In this document: positions 22,421 through 34,526 of the stretch, piece by piece | How the letters are laid out: each line of letters opens with the position of its first letter | Position numbering within the stretch: position 1 is the stretch's first letter | The notes under the pieces: generated by a model | Databases searched by the model: none | The model's input: the letters and a program-made list of their open reading frames with translations, nothing else | What the model was told of the DNA's origin: nothing | Assembly (NCBI GenBank): GCA_963930655.1 | Contig: OZ005601.1 | Coordinates: 21,576,921 to 21,640,920, forward strand | Length of the DNA stretch: 64,000 nucleotides | Reading direction: 5' to 3' | DNA from: Myrica gale | Taxonomy: Eukaryota > Streptophyta > Magnoliopsida > Fagales > Myricaceae | Translations under genes and position numbers: made by a program

Positions 22421-23690
22421 GTTCGAAGAAAACACTTCGATATAGAATCAAAACGATGCGTTTATTAATTTATCGTTCAAACAATGATATGTAACAATTG
22501 AACAAAATAATTTGTGGTTCGAACATCATATATTTTAACGAATTACTCTACAATACGAACGAAATAATCTACTGTTCGAATGTCATGTATATATTTGAAC
22601 GAATTAATCTACTGTTCGAATGACATATATATATTTGAACGAATTAATCTACCGTTCGAATGTTGGAATGGAATAGCGACTCGACCATTTTCCTCAATAT
22701 AAAAACTCCTATTTTCAACATTAAAATAATTCACAAACAATCCTAAGATAAATCTAAACATCTACATTCATCAAAATATACTTATTTTTTAACTTCTTCA
22801 ATATATTTCAATCAAAATACATAAACAAAAATTAAACCATAGAAACTAACATAAAAACACCTTTTAATAGGTTAATATTTGTTAGAGAACATACCTGAAG
22901 AGTGTAGAGACTTAAGATATGAGACTTAGACGGAAAAGAATGCAAGATTTGGAGAGTTTGTGAATTGTGAGAGAATAGTGAGACCTGGAGTTGTGAGAGA
23001 ATAGGAGGGTTAGGAGGTTTTATTTTCGAACGCGTGTTCAAATGCGGAAGAAAAATCTCGTTTGATGCCGTTTCACGTCGAATGATTCAAATTCCAAATG
23101 GCTCGTTTACGTTGGAACGGTAATTAAGAAGGGTTTGAACGAGATACAAATTAAAAATTGATTTAACGGGATGTGCATTTCATATGGTACGTGAAATGGT
23201 TGTTCTAATGTGTTGGAATGTTTTTGAGGTTTTTGGGACGCGCGATGTAGGTCCCAAAAGATCCCTTTATGTAGGTTCCCAAAGATCCCTTTATGTTCGA
23301 ACGCCACATTTTAAACACGAACGGAATGAAAAATAACCGTTCGGACGGTTGAAAAAAAAATAGTGGTGACGGGACATGCATTTAATGTGGTAGGTAGCAA
23401 GACCGTTCTAACACGTTCAAATGATTTGAGCTTTTTGGGTCACGCAATATGCATCTCAAAATATTCGCTTACATTCCACAACGAATGAAATGCAAAAAAA
23501 ATGTTGTTCGAACGTATTTTACGGTTTGAAAGTATAATTTTATTTCGAACAAAAAAATAAAACTATAGTTCGAATGCTAGATTTGATGTTGGAATGGATT
23601 TTATTGTTTAGTACGCACAAATATTTCGTCCCAAATGATTTCTTGATGTTCGAATATCTTATTTACCACTCCAACGCGTTTAGGGGACGA
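22421..23690. repeat. Region of clustered (G)TTCGAA(C)-type motifs
   Basis: Variants of CGTTCGAA, GTTCGAATG, TTGAACGAA and TTCGAACG recur roughly every 30-70 bp. Two near-identical units (ATATATTTGAACGAATTAATCTAC) lie in tandem near 22590-22655. The clustering resembles subterminal repeats of a DNA transposon, but I did not find ends or a transposase. Confidence 0.5.
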
Positions 23691-23753
23691 CAGGCACATC
23701 CGTCCCAAAATTAAGTTCAACTCTTTATCATTTATAAAAAATATATATATTAT

Positions 23754-23936
23754 GGGCATGTTTGAGACCCTAAATATTTGGGGTCTCAACAAATTGGACA
23801 AACCAAACAAACTTCAAAATTTTTAACTTTTACACCTACACACTTCACTTTTCACAAACCCCAATAAATCTCAATAAAGTAAAGATTCCCAAAATTTTGG
23901 GAATATTCCCCAATATTTTGGCAAACAAACATCCCC
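23754..23936. mobile_element. 183-bp Tourist-like MITE, copy 1
   Basis: It begins GGGCATGTTTG, ends CAAACATCCCC and is flanked by TAT on each side (23751-23753, 23937-23939). It is the same length and nearly the same sequence as the copy at 50084-50266. The TIR and 3-bp duplication fit PIF/Harbinger-derived MITEs, although the usual target is TTA/TAA. Confidence 0.8.
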
Positions 23937-24389
23937 TATATATTCAACTGGCAAACAAACATCCCCATATATTCAACTCTTTATCCACTTAACTTTCCTC
24001 TTCTTCAGAGTTTTAAGTTCAACTCTCTGTCCACTTACATTTCTTCTTCTTCCTCTAGCTTCACACAAGAAATTTCAGAAATTTCTCAAACCTTCTCTAA
24101 CTCTCTCACTCACTCAGTTTCACCGAATGGCCTTAACTTGGTCTCCACCTCCCCCTTAAATAAACTCGACAACTGAAGTTAAACTAACCTAACTAAATAG
24201 CCACAGTTAAAAACTTCCATTTGTAAGGACAATTGGCCGGCGGTTGTCCAATTAGCGGGTCACATAGCCAATTCATGGCCTACGTCATTACCTAATTAGC
24301 CCTCTCTCACAATGGACCAAGTCCTATAACTTGAGCTCGGCTTTCTCTTTTTTATTTTTTAAAGCCCAAGTCATAACTATTCCAGTCCA
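23937..24389. other. Intergenic; no gene seen
   Basis: A short direct repeat (AACATCCCC-TATATTCAACT) follows the MITE. The rest has no supported feature. Confidence 0.4.
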
Positions 24390-25095
24390 AGACCACATCT
24401 GCCAACATTTGTCCGAGTTCTGGTTCAGGGTTCAAACCAGGGTTTAAGTCCACATTTGTCCGACGGTAGTTTGGCGTGGTTTTTGGTTCAGCTTCATAGT
24501 GCACGTGGCAACGTCTGATTCGGCATCGGGGCTACTCGAAAAAGTGGGTCAGGAGCCGTTGCTGACTTCTGACAACGTATGTCCCCGCATGTCTGCAGTC
24601 TTCCACCCTACGGTATAGGGTGTCGTCTTCACATTCACTATAGCCGTTGCACGCACTTGTCTTCCTCCCGTTTATCTCCTTCCTCCATTCCCACAGTCGC
24701 CTGCAAATTTATTATGCCATCTGTTTCTCTAACTACCGATTGAATACCCATAACCATCCCCTTGCCACGTTCTTCCTTAATTCAATTCCAGCCACGCAAG
24801 TGTTACTATCGGTACAGATTTCCCCACAATCTATTTTCGGAGCACCTGTCAGCCTTTTCTTCTCAACCTTACACATCTCTGATGCTCCTGCGGAGAGAAT
24901 CGAATATCAGATTACAGTCTCTCTGTACCCCTTGGAACTCCGCCTGATTTCATTGTCACCTCAGTCTTCATCTCCAAGATCTTGAAATCTCTCCGATTGT
25001 CCAGTCATTTCAAACACGAGGCGCGCTCCAATTCGGTTCGCAAGCATCAACTTAGTGTATTTAACAACCGCCCAAACCAGATAGTTCTCTATACT

Positions 25096-27213
25096 ATGCC
25101 GAAGGAGCTCAAAACCACCGGTAAACGCGATATAGGCACTCCTCGTACCAGATTCGTCCGTGCCCTTCCTCTGTCACCCGTCGCTAATGTGCCTACCACT
25201 CCAGTTAGCAGGGATTCACGCAGCCGTCAATACAGACTCTTGTCTTCTCCATCAACAACTACCACGGCTCCCACAACGCGTTCTAGATCCAAGGTGTGTA
25301 TTTCGGGTCCCTTGGTTTATATATTAAGTTGCGCGCACATTGACCACTTTTGTACATTGTTGACATTCTTTGAATTCACCATGTTCGACGGTATGCCTCT
25401 GTGAACTTCACATTCAAAATTCCCGTCAACATTGACCACTTTTGTACATTGTTCCCTTGTTATATTGACCAAAACCAGTATCCCATTAACGCAAAGATTA
25501 TTACATTGTCAATTCAGTTGGAATAGAATCTCGTCATTATAGGTACTTTATTTACATAAATGTGTCGTCTCATTCATTCACTGAATTCTTGCACCATTCT
25601 GATTTGCTTGAGCGTATGTCTAAGACTAGCCATTGATTGCATTGACATTTGTTTCTGCCACAACATGTCATCTACGTAGAAATCTGTTCCATATATAACA
25701 TTATGTCTAACCTTATCTTTAGACATGCCACATGCACCAGTTTGTTTTCTGTTACATGTGCGTTATTTCACATTTTCGTGCTTCCACTACAGCCCTACAA
25801 CCTTCGCTCGCGTCCCACGAAACCCCTTATCAAAAGAACCATTCCCAAGCGAAGGAGAAGACTCAAATTGGTTAGTTTTATCTACAAACTCCAATTTACA
25901 AATTCCATATATGTGTTGTACCAGGTTCTGCGCGCTATTTCTCTAATTGAATTACTGTTGGTATATACTTACATATAGCATTTGGGTCGGGCTGATACTC
26001 CATGTCAACCATAATCCCCAACTGAGCTTCCTCCTGCTCAGATTCCCCTTCTCCTGCATATAGAAACTTATGACCAAGCATAGGTATATGATGACGCCTC
26101 ATATATGTATGTAAATATAGTTTTAGGAAATTCGGTATCTTGAACCTTTGCAAGTTGTGAAGCTTCTATACTCATGCCCAACCTACTTCTGTAGATGGGG
26201 AAGGGTTCTGACTGGACTACATCTCAAGAGCTCGCGTTCTTGAACATATTGAAGGACCAAATATTGACGGGAAACATCAAAGATTGTGCCCCAAATGCAT
26301 GCATGTGGCCAGGGCTAACGACACGACTTAATGAAATTACTGGAATGTCCAAGACCAGCCAACAAGTGGAAGAGAAGCTTCGGAGAATGAAGAAACGTTG
26401 GAGACAGTTCTACCAGTTGTTGCACCATGAGACCGGGTTTGGATATGATCCAGATAAAAATACTGTTTCTGGGACAACTGCCCAGTGGGACGCTTACCTA
26501 GCTGTAATATTAACTACACATTGTGATTAACACCCTCTAAATACTTAAACATATACAAATATGCTATCTGATCGTACTCCGGATTGTTGCAGGTGCACAA
26601 AAATGCCAAACCATTCCGTAGAAAGGGTCTAGCCAACTACGAACTTATGTGCGAACTCTTCTCAGGCTCATGTGCTACGGGTGTCCTCCACCACGCGTCT
26701 ACTGCTAGCCCAGGTGACACAGATGATGAACGAGACTTTGATGATCAGCTTAATGGTTTGGGGATCGATGACAGCCATGGTTCGGGCATGCAATCTCCCT
26801 CCTCCGCTGCACAGCCTCCGTCTGCAACTCCCATTAATTCGGGTAAAAGGACCAACGACAATTCCTCAAGTGTGCATCTCCGCCCCAAGCGGTCCAAGGG
26901 GAACTCCCGTAGTGACACTAGTGGTACGGCGCTTCTAAAATTTGTTGGGGCTCAGGAGCGCCGCAACGATATTCTTGAAAATTGGATTACACTGCAGAGT
27001 AAAGCTGCCGGTATCGCTTGCTCTAGCCAAGATGGGGCTGATGCTTCAGTTGACCCATATTCGAAGTGCCTCCTTTGTATGCAGGCACTGCTAGGAGAAA
27101 ACGAGCATGCAGTGTTCTTGAAGGGGTGCAAGGAGCTTCAAAACGAGTTCATGCAAAAGGCATTCATGATCATGACCGATGCACAACGGAAGTCCTGGTT
27201 ATATTCCCTTTAG
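25096..27213 (+). CDS. Myb/SANT-like DNA-binding protein (Harbinger partner ORF)
   Basis: Four exons join in phase 0: 25096-25293, 25793-25870, 26195-26503 and 26593-27213, giving 401 residues. The first two encode a basic, Ser/Thr/Arg-rich N-terminus with PYNLRSRPTKP and KRRRRLKL. The third begins exactly after a CTGTAG acceptor with MGKGSDWTTSQELAFL. With the start of exon 4 it forms a Myb/SANT-like domain (PF12776 type): DWT...W..L..R.NEITG, KKRWRQFYQLL, TGFGYDP, AKPFRRKGL.NYELMCELF. The rest is acidic and Ser-rich. Such proteins are the usual second gene of plant PIF/Harbinger transposons, needed with the transposase for DNA binding and nuclear import. A shorter form starting at 26195 (309 residues) is an alternative. 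No lesion is seen. Confidence 0.8.
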
Positions 27214-28428
27214 ACTTATCTCAGTTAGCTGATGATTCCAAATTTAGTTATTGTAGACTTTTATTTCGGCGTTATGACAATTGTATCGTTAAGGTACCCC
27301 TTTGTTTATGGACTGTGACAACATCCAAACCAACTGCTTATTTCATTTTCGCTGTTGTTTCTTATCACTGCTTTGGTTACTTTCCCTCTTGCCATATCTC
27401 AAATATTTTCCTTGTCAATGTTATGATGTCCATTGTTATATCCTTATTATAACAATGGTAGCCTTAGCTGACCATTATATTTGAATTTACGACACCACTG
27501 AAAACATACGTGGAATTCAGGTTGTCAGAAGTTGTGTATGATTGCCTGTTGTACCCCCAATTTTTACTCCCGATTTGCCAACAACAAATCAACATTTCGT
27601 TATAAGATACCAACACATTTGTAACTTGTGGACTATAAGCCGCTCGGCTGGCGTGGGATAAAAGGATCTATGCTTTTTTTTAAATAATTATATTCTGACG
27701 TCGTATTTCGTAGATAATAAATTAAATTTTCAGATATGGAAGCTGTTGTTTTTGAAATAACATCACGTTAATGTTATAAGTTAAAGGAACCGATGGCCTT
27801 GCATGGCAAGGATTCTCGTAATCGGCAAATGAAATTGTCTATTGAAAAACATCTCTATGGATAATATTTTATTCTCCTGGTTGACTCAACATTATCTTCG
27901 TACACATGGGAGCGGTCAGTACAACTGTATAGCATGAAATCATCCCATGAGAGGTTAAATACGATGATTTTGTGAAGTTGCCATTCGTGCGACAAAATTT
28001 TTTAATCCTTTAAATTTTGTAATTCTTTCTAATGTTTGTATTCTCCACTGATTAACAGCATTCCCATAATTGCGTTGCTCGAAATTTAAAATATTAACGT
28101 GTTCCATTGCATATAATCAATTAATGTATCTATTAGGGAAAGTTTTTCTCCCTCTCTATCTGTCTATGCAGTCTGGAATCATCTATAAATAAATTTGACA
28201 GACATACATCACATGGAAGATCTTTGGCATTGGGGGAACGAGCACGCTATCAGTACTTAATCTCAGCCGAATATGCATGCTGCCGCTATAGTCATTGTCT
28301 AGTACTCCACCGTATGAATATACGCCGTCTAATTAACGAAACATGCAACATGATGAAGAAATACAGTTAATCCCAAAGATGGTACATAACATAATAAGTA
28401 CATGTCGTAGTTAACTAATGTATATACA
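27214..28428. other. Harbinger interior without a gene
   Basis: A 1.2 kb AT-rich gap; the short ORFs show no domain or splice logic. Confidence 0.45.
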
Positions 28429-28749
28429 TTAATTGGAATGCCACTCATTGGGCCTGGTTTGTGTAGGAAGAGCAAGGACCCAGAGTAACGGTCGATCAGT
28501 CTGAGTGACCAAAGGTGCAGTTGGTATGTTTCTCGAGCTTTCACCGTCGGCTAACTCAGTCGCCAATGAGGGCGGGTTCAACATTGTGCGCTTCGTGGTG
28601 GCACGAAGGATAGGCTGTGCCAGGAGACTGGGAAGCGAAGGTCCTTGTTCAGTTTCTGATGGTTGTTGTGCTCCCCTATTGAGTCCTGATATATTCTCCA
28701 GTTCGACGGTGCGCATGGTTGTGGCACCACTGAGCTCATGGCTTGCCAT
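28429..28749 (-). CDS. Hypothetical Ser/Thr/Pro-rich ORF
   Basis: From the ATG at 28749 the minus strand encodes 106 residues starting MASHELSGATTMRTVELEN and ending RPNEWHSN. It is low-complexity, with no domain or membrane segment. It runs opposite to its neighbours. Upstream exons may exist, but none is clear. It may be non-coding. Confidence 0.25.
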   Translation of the reverse strand: MASHELSGATTMRTVELENISGLNRGAQQPSETEQGPSLPSLLAQPILRATTKRTMLNPPSLATELADGESSRNIPTAPLVTQTDRPLLWVLALPTQTRPNEWHSN

Positions 28750-29173
28750 GCGGGTCGATATTGGGTTAGTGAGAGCTGCGTAGTGTGGGGTGAGGGGTTG
28801 CGCAGGATGCAAAAATACTCTTTGTTATTGATTCCTGAAGGGTTCTGCAGCTGTAGAAGCAGAAAATATATGCAGCATTTTCGTGGGGGCAATTGTGGCA
28901 ATTACGAGAATATATTCGGATGGGTATCATTAAGTACTGCACCGGTGCTCTTTCGTTTCAGTCGAGTCAATCCCAGACCATACTGCAGTGTTATTTAACC
29001 TCGATGTGACTGCCTACAAGGAGTATTCGCTGAACACGTGACTGTAGCATTTTGTCATTATATCAATGAGTATGTATTTTCGATTACGTTAACTCATTGG
29101 AAAACAAAACACAGGATCCAATTTGACTTTTCCACAACCCCCTAATAGAAGTTCTAACCAGGGTGACCAGGAA

Positions 29174-29775
29174 ATGGCAGATGAACCTTCTCGTTCAACT
29201 GATGAATCCGGCGAAGATAGTTATACGACCACGATTGAAATCTCATCCACCCACAGCTCTGGCAGCTCCGTCAAAATCCTCTCGAATGCGTCCACTGAGT
29301 GGCCGAGTCCGTATTCTGTCAGCTACACTCCACCCCGGTACGTCATTGCGTATGCATCGACACAGAGTCCGTTTTCTGTCAGCTCCAGCCCACCTCGGGA
29401 GGTGATCGTCATCACCGACTCGCCCACACCATCATCACAGGCTAAACAAGCGCCGCGGATTCCAGCTGCCCTCCCAGCAACATCTTCAGGACTAAAGGTG
29501 GATCCAAAACGCCCATGTTCTATTGACCATAAACCACCGATGAGGTTTAGTGACGCCGCTCGGAAGCTCGTCCTTGACACGTCTCTTAACAACATTCCAC
29601 CAGACATTGTCATCCATAAAAAGACTCCACCGCCCAGACCAAGTAAGTGCGTTTAATGCTCTTTGTAGCACTGCATGCGTATAACTTCAATGTTGTTTAC
29701 ATGTTGTCCCTGTTAGGGTCCGGAGATCATGATGTGGCGTCATCCGGGGTGCGGACCGGAGACAGCATCGATTGA
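29174..29775 (+). CDS. Hypothetical Ser/Pro-rich protein, two or more exons
   Basis: Exon 29174-29642 opens MADEPSRSTDESGEDSY. It runs through imperfect repeats (WPSPYSVSYTPPRYVI..., SPFSVSSSPPREVI...) to RPPPPR-like sequence and an A|GTAAGT donor. A TGTTAG acceptor leads to 29717-29775, which finishes RSGDHDVASSGVRTGDSID. The reading frame is open upstream to an ACACAG acceptor near 29114, so a 5' exon may be missing. It has no recognised domain and is probably disordered. It lies between the SANT and transposase genes and could be Harbinger cargo. Confidence 0.45.
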
Positions 29776-32236
29776 TGCTTTGGAAGGTCGACAGGCACCG
29801 ATCAGCAGCAGTTGGAAGGGCCAAGTGGACAACCAATGTGCGATGGTTGACCTTGTTTGTTCGTTGCATAGTTGTTTAGGTAATTTAGGTCGTTTTTGAT
29901 GCTCTTTTGTTTTGGTGAAAATGAAGGTCTACTGCTGAAGTGTTTTCGATTTTCAAATCCATGTGGTATGTAGTTGAGGCCAAAACACTGCCGTCTGGAC
30001 TATGTTTCGGCAGTGCTGATGAACTCCAACGGCTTCTATTGTGTATCCATCTATATAAAATGTGTGTTTCTCACAATTATCGTGCATTTCAATACATTGG
30101 GTGTAAGATGAAGTAATTTTTGTAGTTCCACGTATACCAAGTTAAAGAACCATATATGCGGTATTTTTTGTTACTCGAACTTGTGTATCCACTTATTTTT
30201 TTTGGAACGATAAAACGCATCAATTTTTTTTTTCAACGATTAAACACATAGCGATTGTGTATAAATGTGATGGAATAAAATGAAGGTCGATATCCAGTGA
30301 GAGTGCCGTGGTTTTGTCTGTGGTGTCGCACTTTTATATACGTGGTTAATGCTGATCCTACAGTGTTTTCATGATAGATTCACTGTCTTATAGTTCTGAC
30401 AATATATGCGATTAAGATACGTCCACTTCCCAATGTGGTTCAAAGATTCAATGGCACTTCAGTTCTGATAATAGATATGGGAAAGATACATCCATGTTTT
30501 CAAGATTACTATTTGTGCTGGACTCCGTGTCCCTCGTATAACATCTGCCATATCAATGTTATAGCGATGAATTCACGTGCGTTTTGGAACTTGTTATTCT
30601 GACAGTTGCGTGGTGGCCAGTTACAATATCTGTGCTTCTTTTGCCGCGAGTACGACGAATATATGCAGAGAAAAACCAAAATGTAAACAGTACAACCAAT
30701 ACCCTTTACATTGGACCACTTTACCCAAAATAAGGAAGATCTATCATTTGCGCGCCGGCCTTGCGCGCAGGCCATGCGCGAGAAATTCAGTTAATTTTTT
30801 TTCCTTTTATTTCTTAACCTTATGAAGCGAATCTACAGACATTATTTTTTTAGTTTGCCTTTTTTCAAACCGTTAAAAATTAATATTATAAAAATATAAA
30901 TATTAAAAAAAAAGAAATAAACTATGGATATGAATAGGAATGGTAACAGGGGTTGGGGCACTCGCGTGAGAGGTTAAATAAAGTAGGATACAGGTGAGAG
31001 GTTGAGTGCGAATATGGAACCTGTATCAACAGTACCTTCAGTTTGGATTTGACGTCTCCGGAAGACTATTCTGACCGAAAGGCAGTGTAACATGTGGCCC
31101 TAAAACTATATGCACTGTTCCTACGCAACGTCTCCTTGAGATTGACATCTCTCTATTGAAAGTAGAGGAAAAACATCCACCTGTGAAGCACGAGTGCAAC
31201 ATCTCTATTCAAACTAGAGGAACAAAATCCACCGGTGAAGCTCGCTGCACTCGTGAAGGGAGAAACGAGAATCTGTGGTGGATTCGGGTAACATATCCGG
31301 TGAAGGCGGGGGTGGTGTTGCGGCTAACATACCCGGTGAAGGTGACGGTGGGACTAGACTGAGCAGTGGATCAGGGCGAGCATAAACATCGATTGAGGTA
31401 AGCTCCCTTTATGTATAAAAAATTATGAGTGCGTCTGGAAATCAGTTCAATCCAAAGCGATGTTAAAATTTCGATCTCAGTTAGCCTAGTTGTGCATTTC
31501 ATTTTGTTATATATGGAATGTTTGGAAATGAAAGTGACGTGCATTTAGGGAACAAAAAATTGAAAGAAGGTGGTGTTTCACTTTGGATCTAAGGTGGCTG
31601 TTTATGCATTTAATTTCGTTATGTATGGAATGTGTGCACGTGAGAATGATGTTCCACATGGGTTTATTTCCACATCTTCCTCTAATTCGTGACGGATTTT
31701 ATGGGTATGGAGGGATGTGAGTCGGTTACCAGTTCTACATCCTGAACTATAAATAAGCTATCAAGTTTGATACATCTGTACGGAACGTATCAAACTTTCC
31801 CCTGTGGTGGCAGTAAAAAATCGGAAGAAGCAAACAAATACTAGAATTTAGAACAAAATTATGATACATAAACATAATTTATAATCAGAAACAGTACATT
31901 ACAGACTGGCGTATTTGTTGCAGTAACAAGCATAACCCTTTCTCTATTGGGTTACCTCGAAATTAGAACATTGTGCTGGACTCTTCCGTTGGCAGACGAG
32001 CAAACACTGAGGAGACAATGAAATCTATTTAGTTGGCGTTCTGATGTAAGTAAATATGGTTAAACATGGTTGTTAAAAATGTCTGGAAACATCACGTTAT
32101 GCAGTTAATATCATAAGTGGATGGGGTTTATAACATGATTTAAATAATGTTTACCACGACTAGATAACAAAATGAGGGTTGCTGATCTCGTGTCATTGTA
32201 GGACTAACCCAGGCAGAAGGGAACCTTGCATGCATA
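29776..32236. other. Harbinger interior, non-coding or unrecognised
   Basis: 2.4 kb with only short ORFs. A GC-richer patch at 31190-31380 repeats a TCCGGTGAAG/CCGGTGAAGGT motif, but no protein is supported. It probably includes the promoter and leader of the transposase gene. Confidence 0.4.
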
Positions 32237-33746
32237 ATGGATGCCATGAGTTTGGATATAGAGAACGTGTTGATGAATGACCTGTTACACCCATTGTCAT
32301 TGGAGGAAGACTGTTATAATGTTGAACAGTTCTTCTTTATTTATTTCTGGGAAGTTGAGGAGCGTGCTAAGATTTGCAAGACACCGCAAAGGACTTCCAT
32401 TCTCCGGGGCCATATGTATGTGTATTGGCTACTTTGTGGTGGTCATGCGGGGAACTGCTACTCCGTATTTCGTTTGCGGCGGGAAAATATCTGCATACTT
32501 TGTAAGACCTTAAGGGAGGAAAATTATTTCAAAGAGACGAGGGGTGTGAGCGTTGAAGAATCGTTGTTCATATTCTTGTACATTGTTTGCCAAAAGTTGG
32601 GGATGCGCGTTGCTGCAGATCGTTTCCAACACTCCCTTGAAACTATATCGCGGCACTTCAGAAGGATGATGCGGGCGCTATGCCGATTGGGCAGAAAGTT
32701 GTTGGCACCAACTTCTGATTGCGGGGTCCATCCATACGTTCAATACAATCGCAAGTACTTCCCGTGGTTTAAGGTGATTACGTTTAACAACCTGTCCCAC
32801 AACATGATTATTGAATATATTGGGCTAGTTATTGTAGAGTAACCCCAAACACATTCCCTTGTGTGCATAGTTGGGAATAAGTACGATTATGTAATGAATA
32901 CCCAATAAATAACGTATCTTTTATATCTCATTTTCACTAGGATTGCATTGGGGCTATAGATGGAACACATGTTAGTGCATGGTGTCGAGCAAACACAAGC
33001 AAAAGATACAGGAATCGAAAGGCGAGGTTATCTCAAAATGTTTTAGCCGTATGTGACTTTGATGCTCGATTTACCTTCGTGTACTCCGGTTGGGAAGGCT
33101 CAGCACACGACTCGCGAGTGTTCTACGACGCAGTGATGCAACCCCAAAACAAATTCCCACTCCCCCCTGACGGTAAGACTTTTGTTTTGTTAAACCCATT
33201 CGATAGTTTTGGTATTCTGAAATAAATTTTGTCAGCCAAATGATATAGGGAATTGCATTCTTATTAACAGTATTGATTATGGTAGGTAAGTTCTACTTGG
33301 TCGACTCAGGTTTTCCGCTAATAAAGGGATTCTTGCCACCGTACAAAGGTCAGAGGTATCATTTGGATACCTTCTCTGGTGTGGGAGGGAATCCGCGGGG
33401 GAAGAAAGAGCTGTTTAATTACTATCACTCGTCTCTAAGGAACATAATTGAGAGGTGTTTTGGAATGTTGAAGAATCGATTCCCCGTTCTGCAAAGTATG
33501 CCACGCTACCTACCAATCCGCCAACCGTCTGTCGTCATAGCATGTTGTACTCTACACAACTTCTGTCGAATATATCAGCCGACAGATTCAATATTTATGG
33601 GATTGAACATAAATGAGCAACAGATCGAAGGGGAAGGAAATTTCAGACACGATCTAACCGCGTTAGACGTATGCCCAGTTGCTGCAAGGGAAATGGCTCG
33701 CAAGAGGGATGAAATGGCTCAAATGATGTGGAATTCATTGGGCTAG
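32237..33746 (+). CDS. PIF/Harbinger (HARBI1-type) transposase, apparently intact
   Basis: Three exons, 32237-32773, 32941-33172 and 33286-33746, join in frame (AAG|GTGATT, G|GTAAGA donors) to 409 residues. The N-terminal half carries a helix-turn-helix-like region (VSVEESLFIFLYIV, ISRHFRRMMRAL). The second and third exons form a DDE_4 nuclease: CIGAIDGTHV holds the first Asp, the SGWEGSAHDSRVF block the second, and IIERCFGMLKNRF the Glu. The C-terminus ends MAQMMWNSLG. These are the features of plant PIF-type transposases related to HARBI1 and ALP1. No stop or frameshift is seen, so the source may be recently active, or the gene may be domesticated like ALP1. It sits downstream of the SANT gene and upstream of the GRF gene. 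Confidence 0.93.
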
Positions 33747-34102
33747 CTATGCTCAAAGAATATAAGATGTGTTAACCAAGCATCCATTATCAAAGTGACT
33801 TTCAATTCAAGACTAAGAAATATATGTAGTTTCCCTTTTGGTCACTGTGTTTGAAACTCTAACTGTAAACTGTGTAGACGCATGTTTTGCTGACTTTTGA
33901 TGTGTAATGGGTTGTTGTAGTACTACAGTGATGCCTGAACTATCATCATATATGCATGTGTCATGGATTGAACTTATGCTGTTGTTTTTGAATTTAAATT
34001 TTCTTATTGCGAAGAACGACTGTTGTATTTGCAGGGAATAAATATGTACATTTATTAATGCATCTGATTATATGCGTTTATTTTCGTGCTTCGACACATT
34101 AG

Positions 34103-34526
34103 ATGAAAAGAGTTCCAATATGCAGCTGTGGCGGAGGGCGCATGCGGATGCTTCAAGCGAGGACTGAGAAGAACTATGGGAGATGGTTTTACCGCTGTCC
34201 TTTGGGCGAGGTGAGACTTGCTGGATAACCATCCGATTTGTGAACCACATCGTCGGTAGATGGTATCTAATTTTGGGTTGGCTTGTTTCTTATAACTTTT
34301 GTGTGTTACCTTATCTACTTTCTACGGTTCAAACGTGGTACAGGAACACCTGGGGTGCTTTTACTGGGTGGATGAGCTAAATGTGGAAGTGCTCCAAGAA
34401 GGGGGGAGGGAGAACGTTGTGCAGAACACCGAAGGGGCAAAGGGAGGTGGTGATCAGTGGAAGATCTACGTAGTAATGCTCTTACTCATTATATTCTTCC
34501 TAATTGGCATGCTGATAGGTAAGTAG
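34103..34526 (+). CDS. Small GRF-type zinc-finger protein with C-terminal membrane segment
   Basis: Two exons, 34103-34210 and 34344-34526, join in phase 0 across GAG|GTGAGA and GTACAG|GA and give 96 residues. The protein has CSCGGGRMRMLQARTEKNYG, then RWFYRCP, then HLGCFYWVDE: C-x-C...RxFYxC...C.FFxWxDE, the zf-GRF pattern that binds zinc and often nucleic acid. After a charged linker it ends in a strongly hydrophobic stretch (VVMLLLIIFFLIGMLIG), a single transmembrane helix, and one Lys. Similar short GRF-plus-membrane proteins are numerous in plant genomes and lack a known role. Here the gene lies only 360 bp after the transposase and inside the Harbinger right end, so it may be cargo of the element. 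Confidence 0.8.

Noticed and set aside
24982-25095. An N-terminal extension of the SANT gene first exon
   Set aside because: The frame there begins at TTG, not ATG; the ATG at 25096 is the first credible start.
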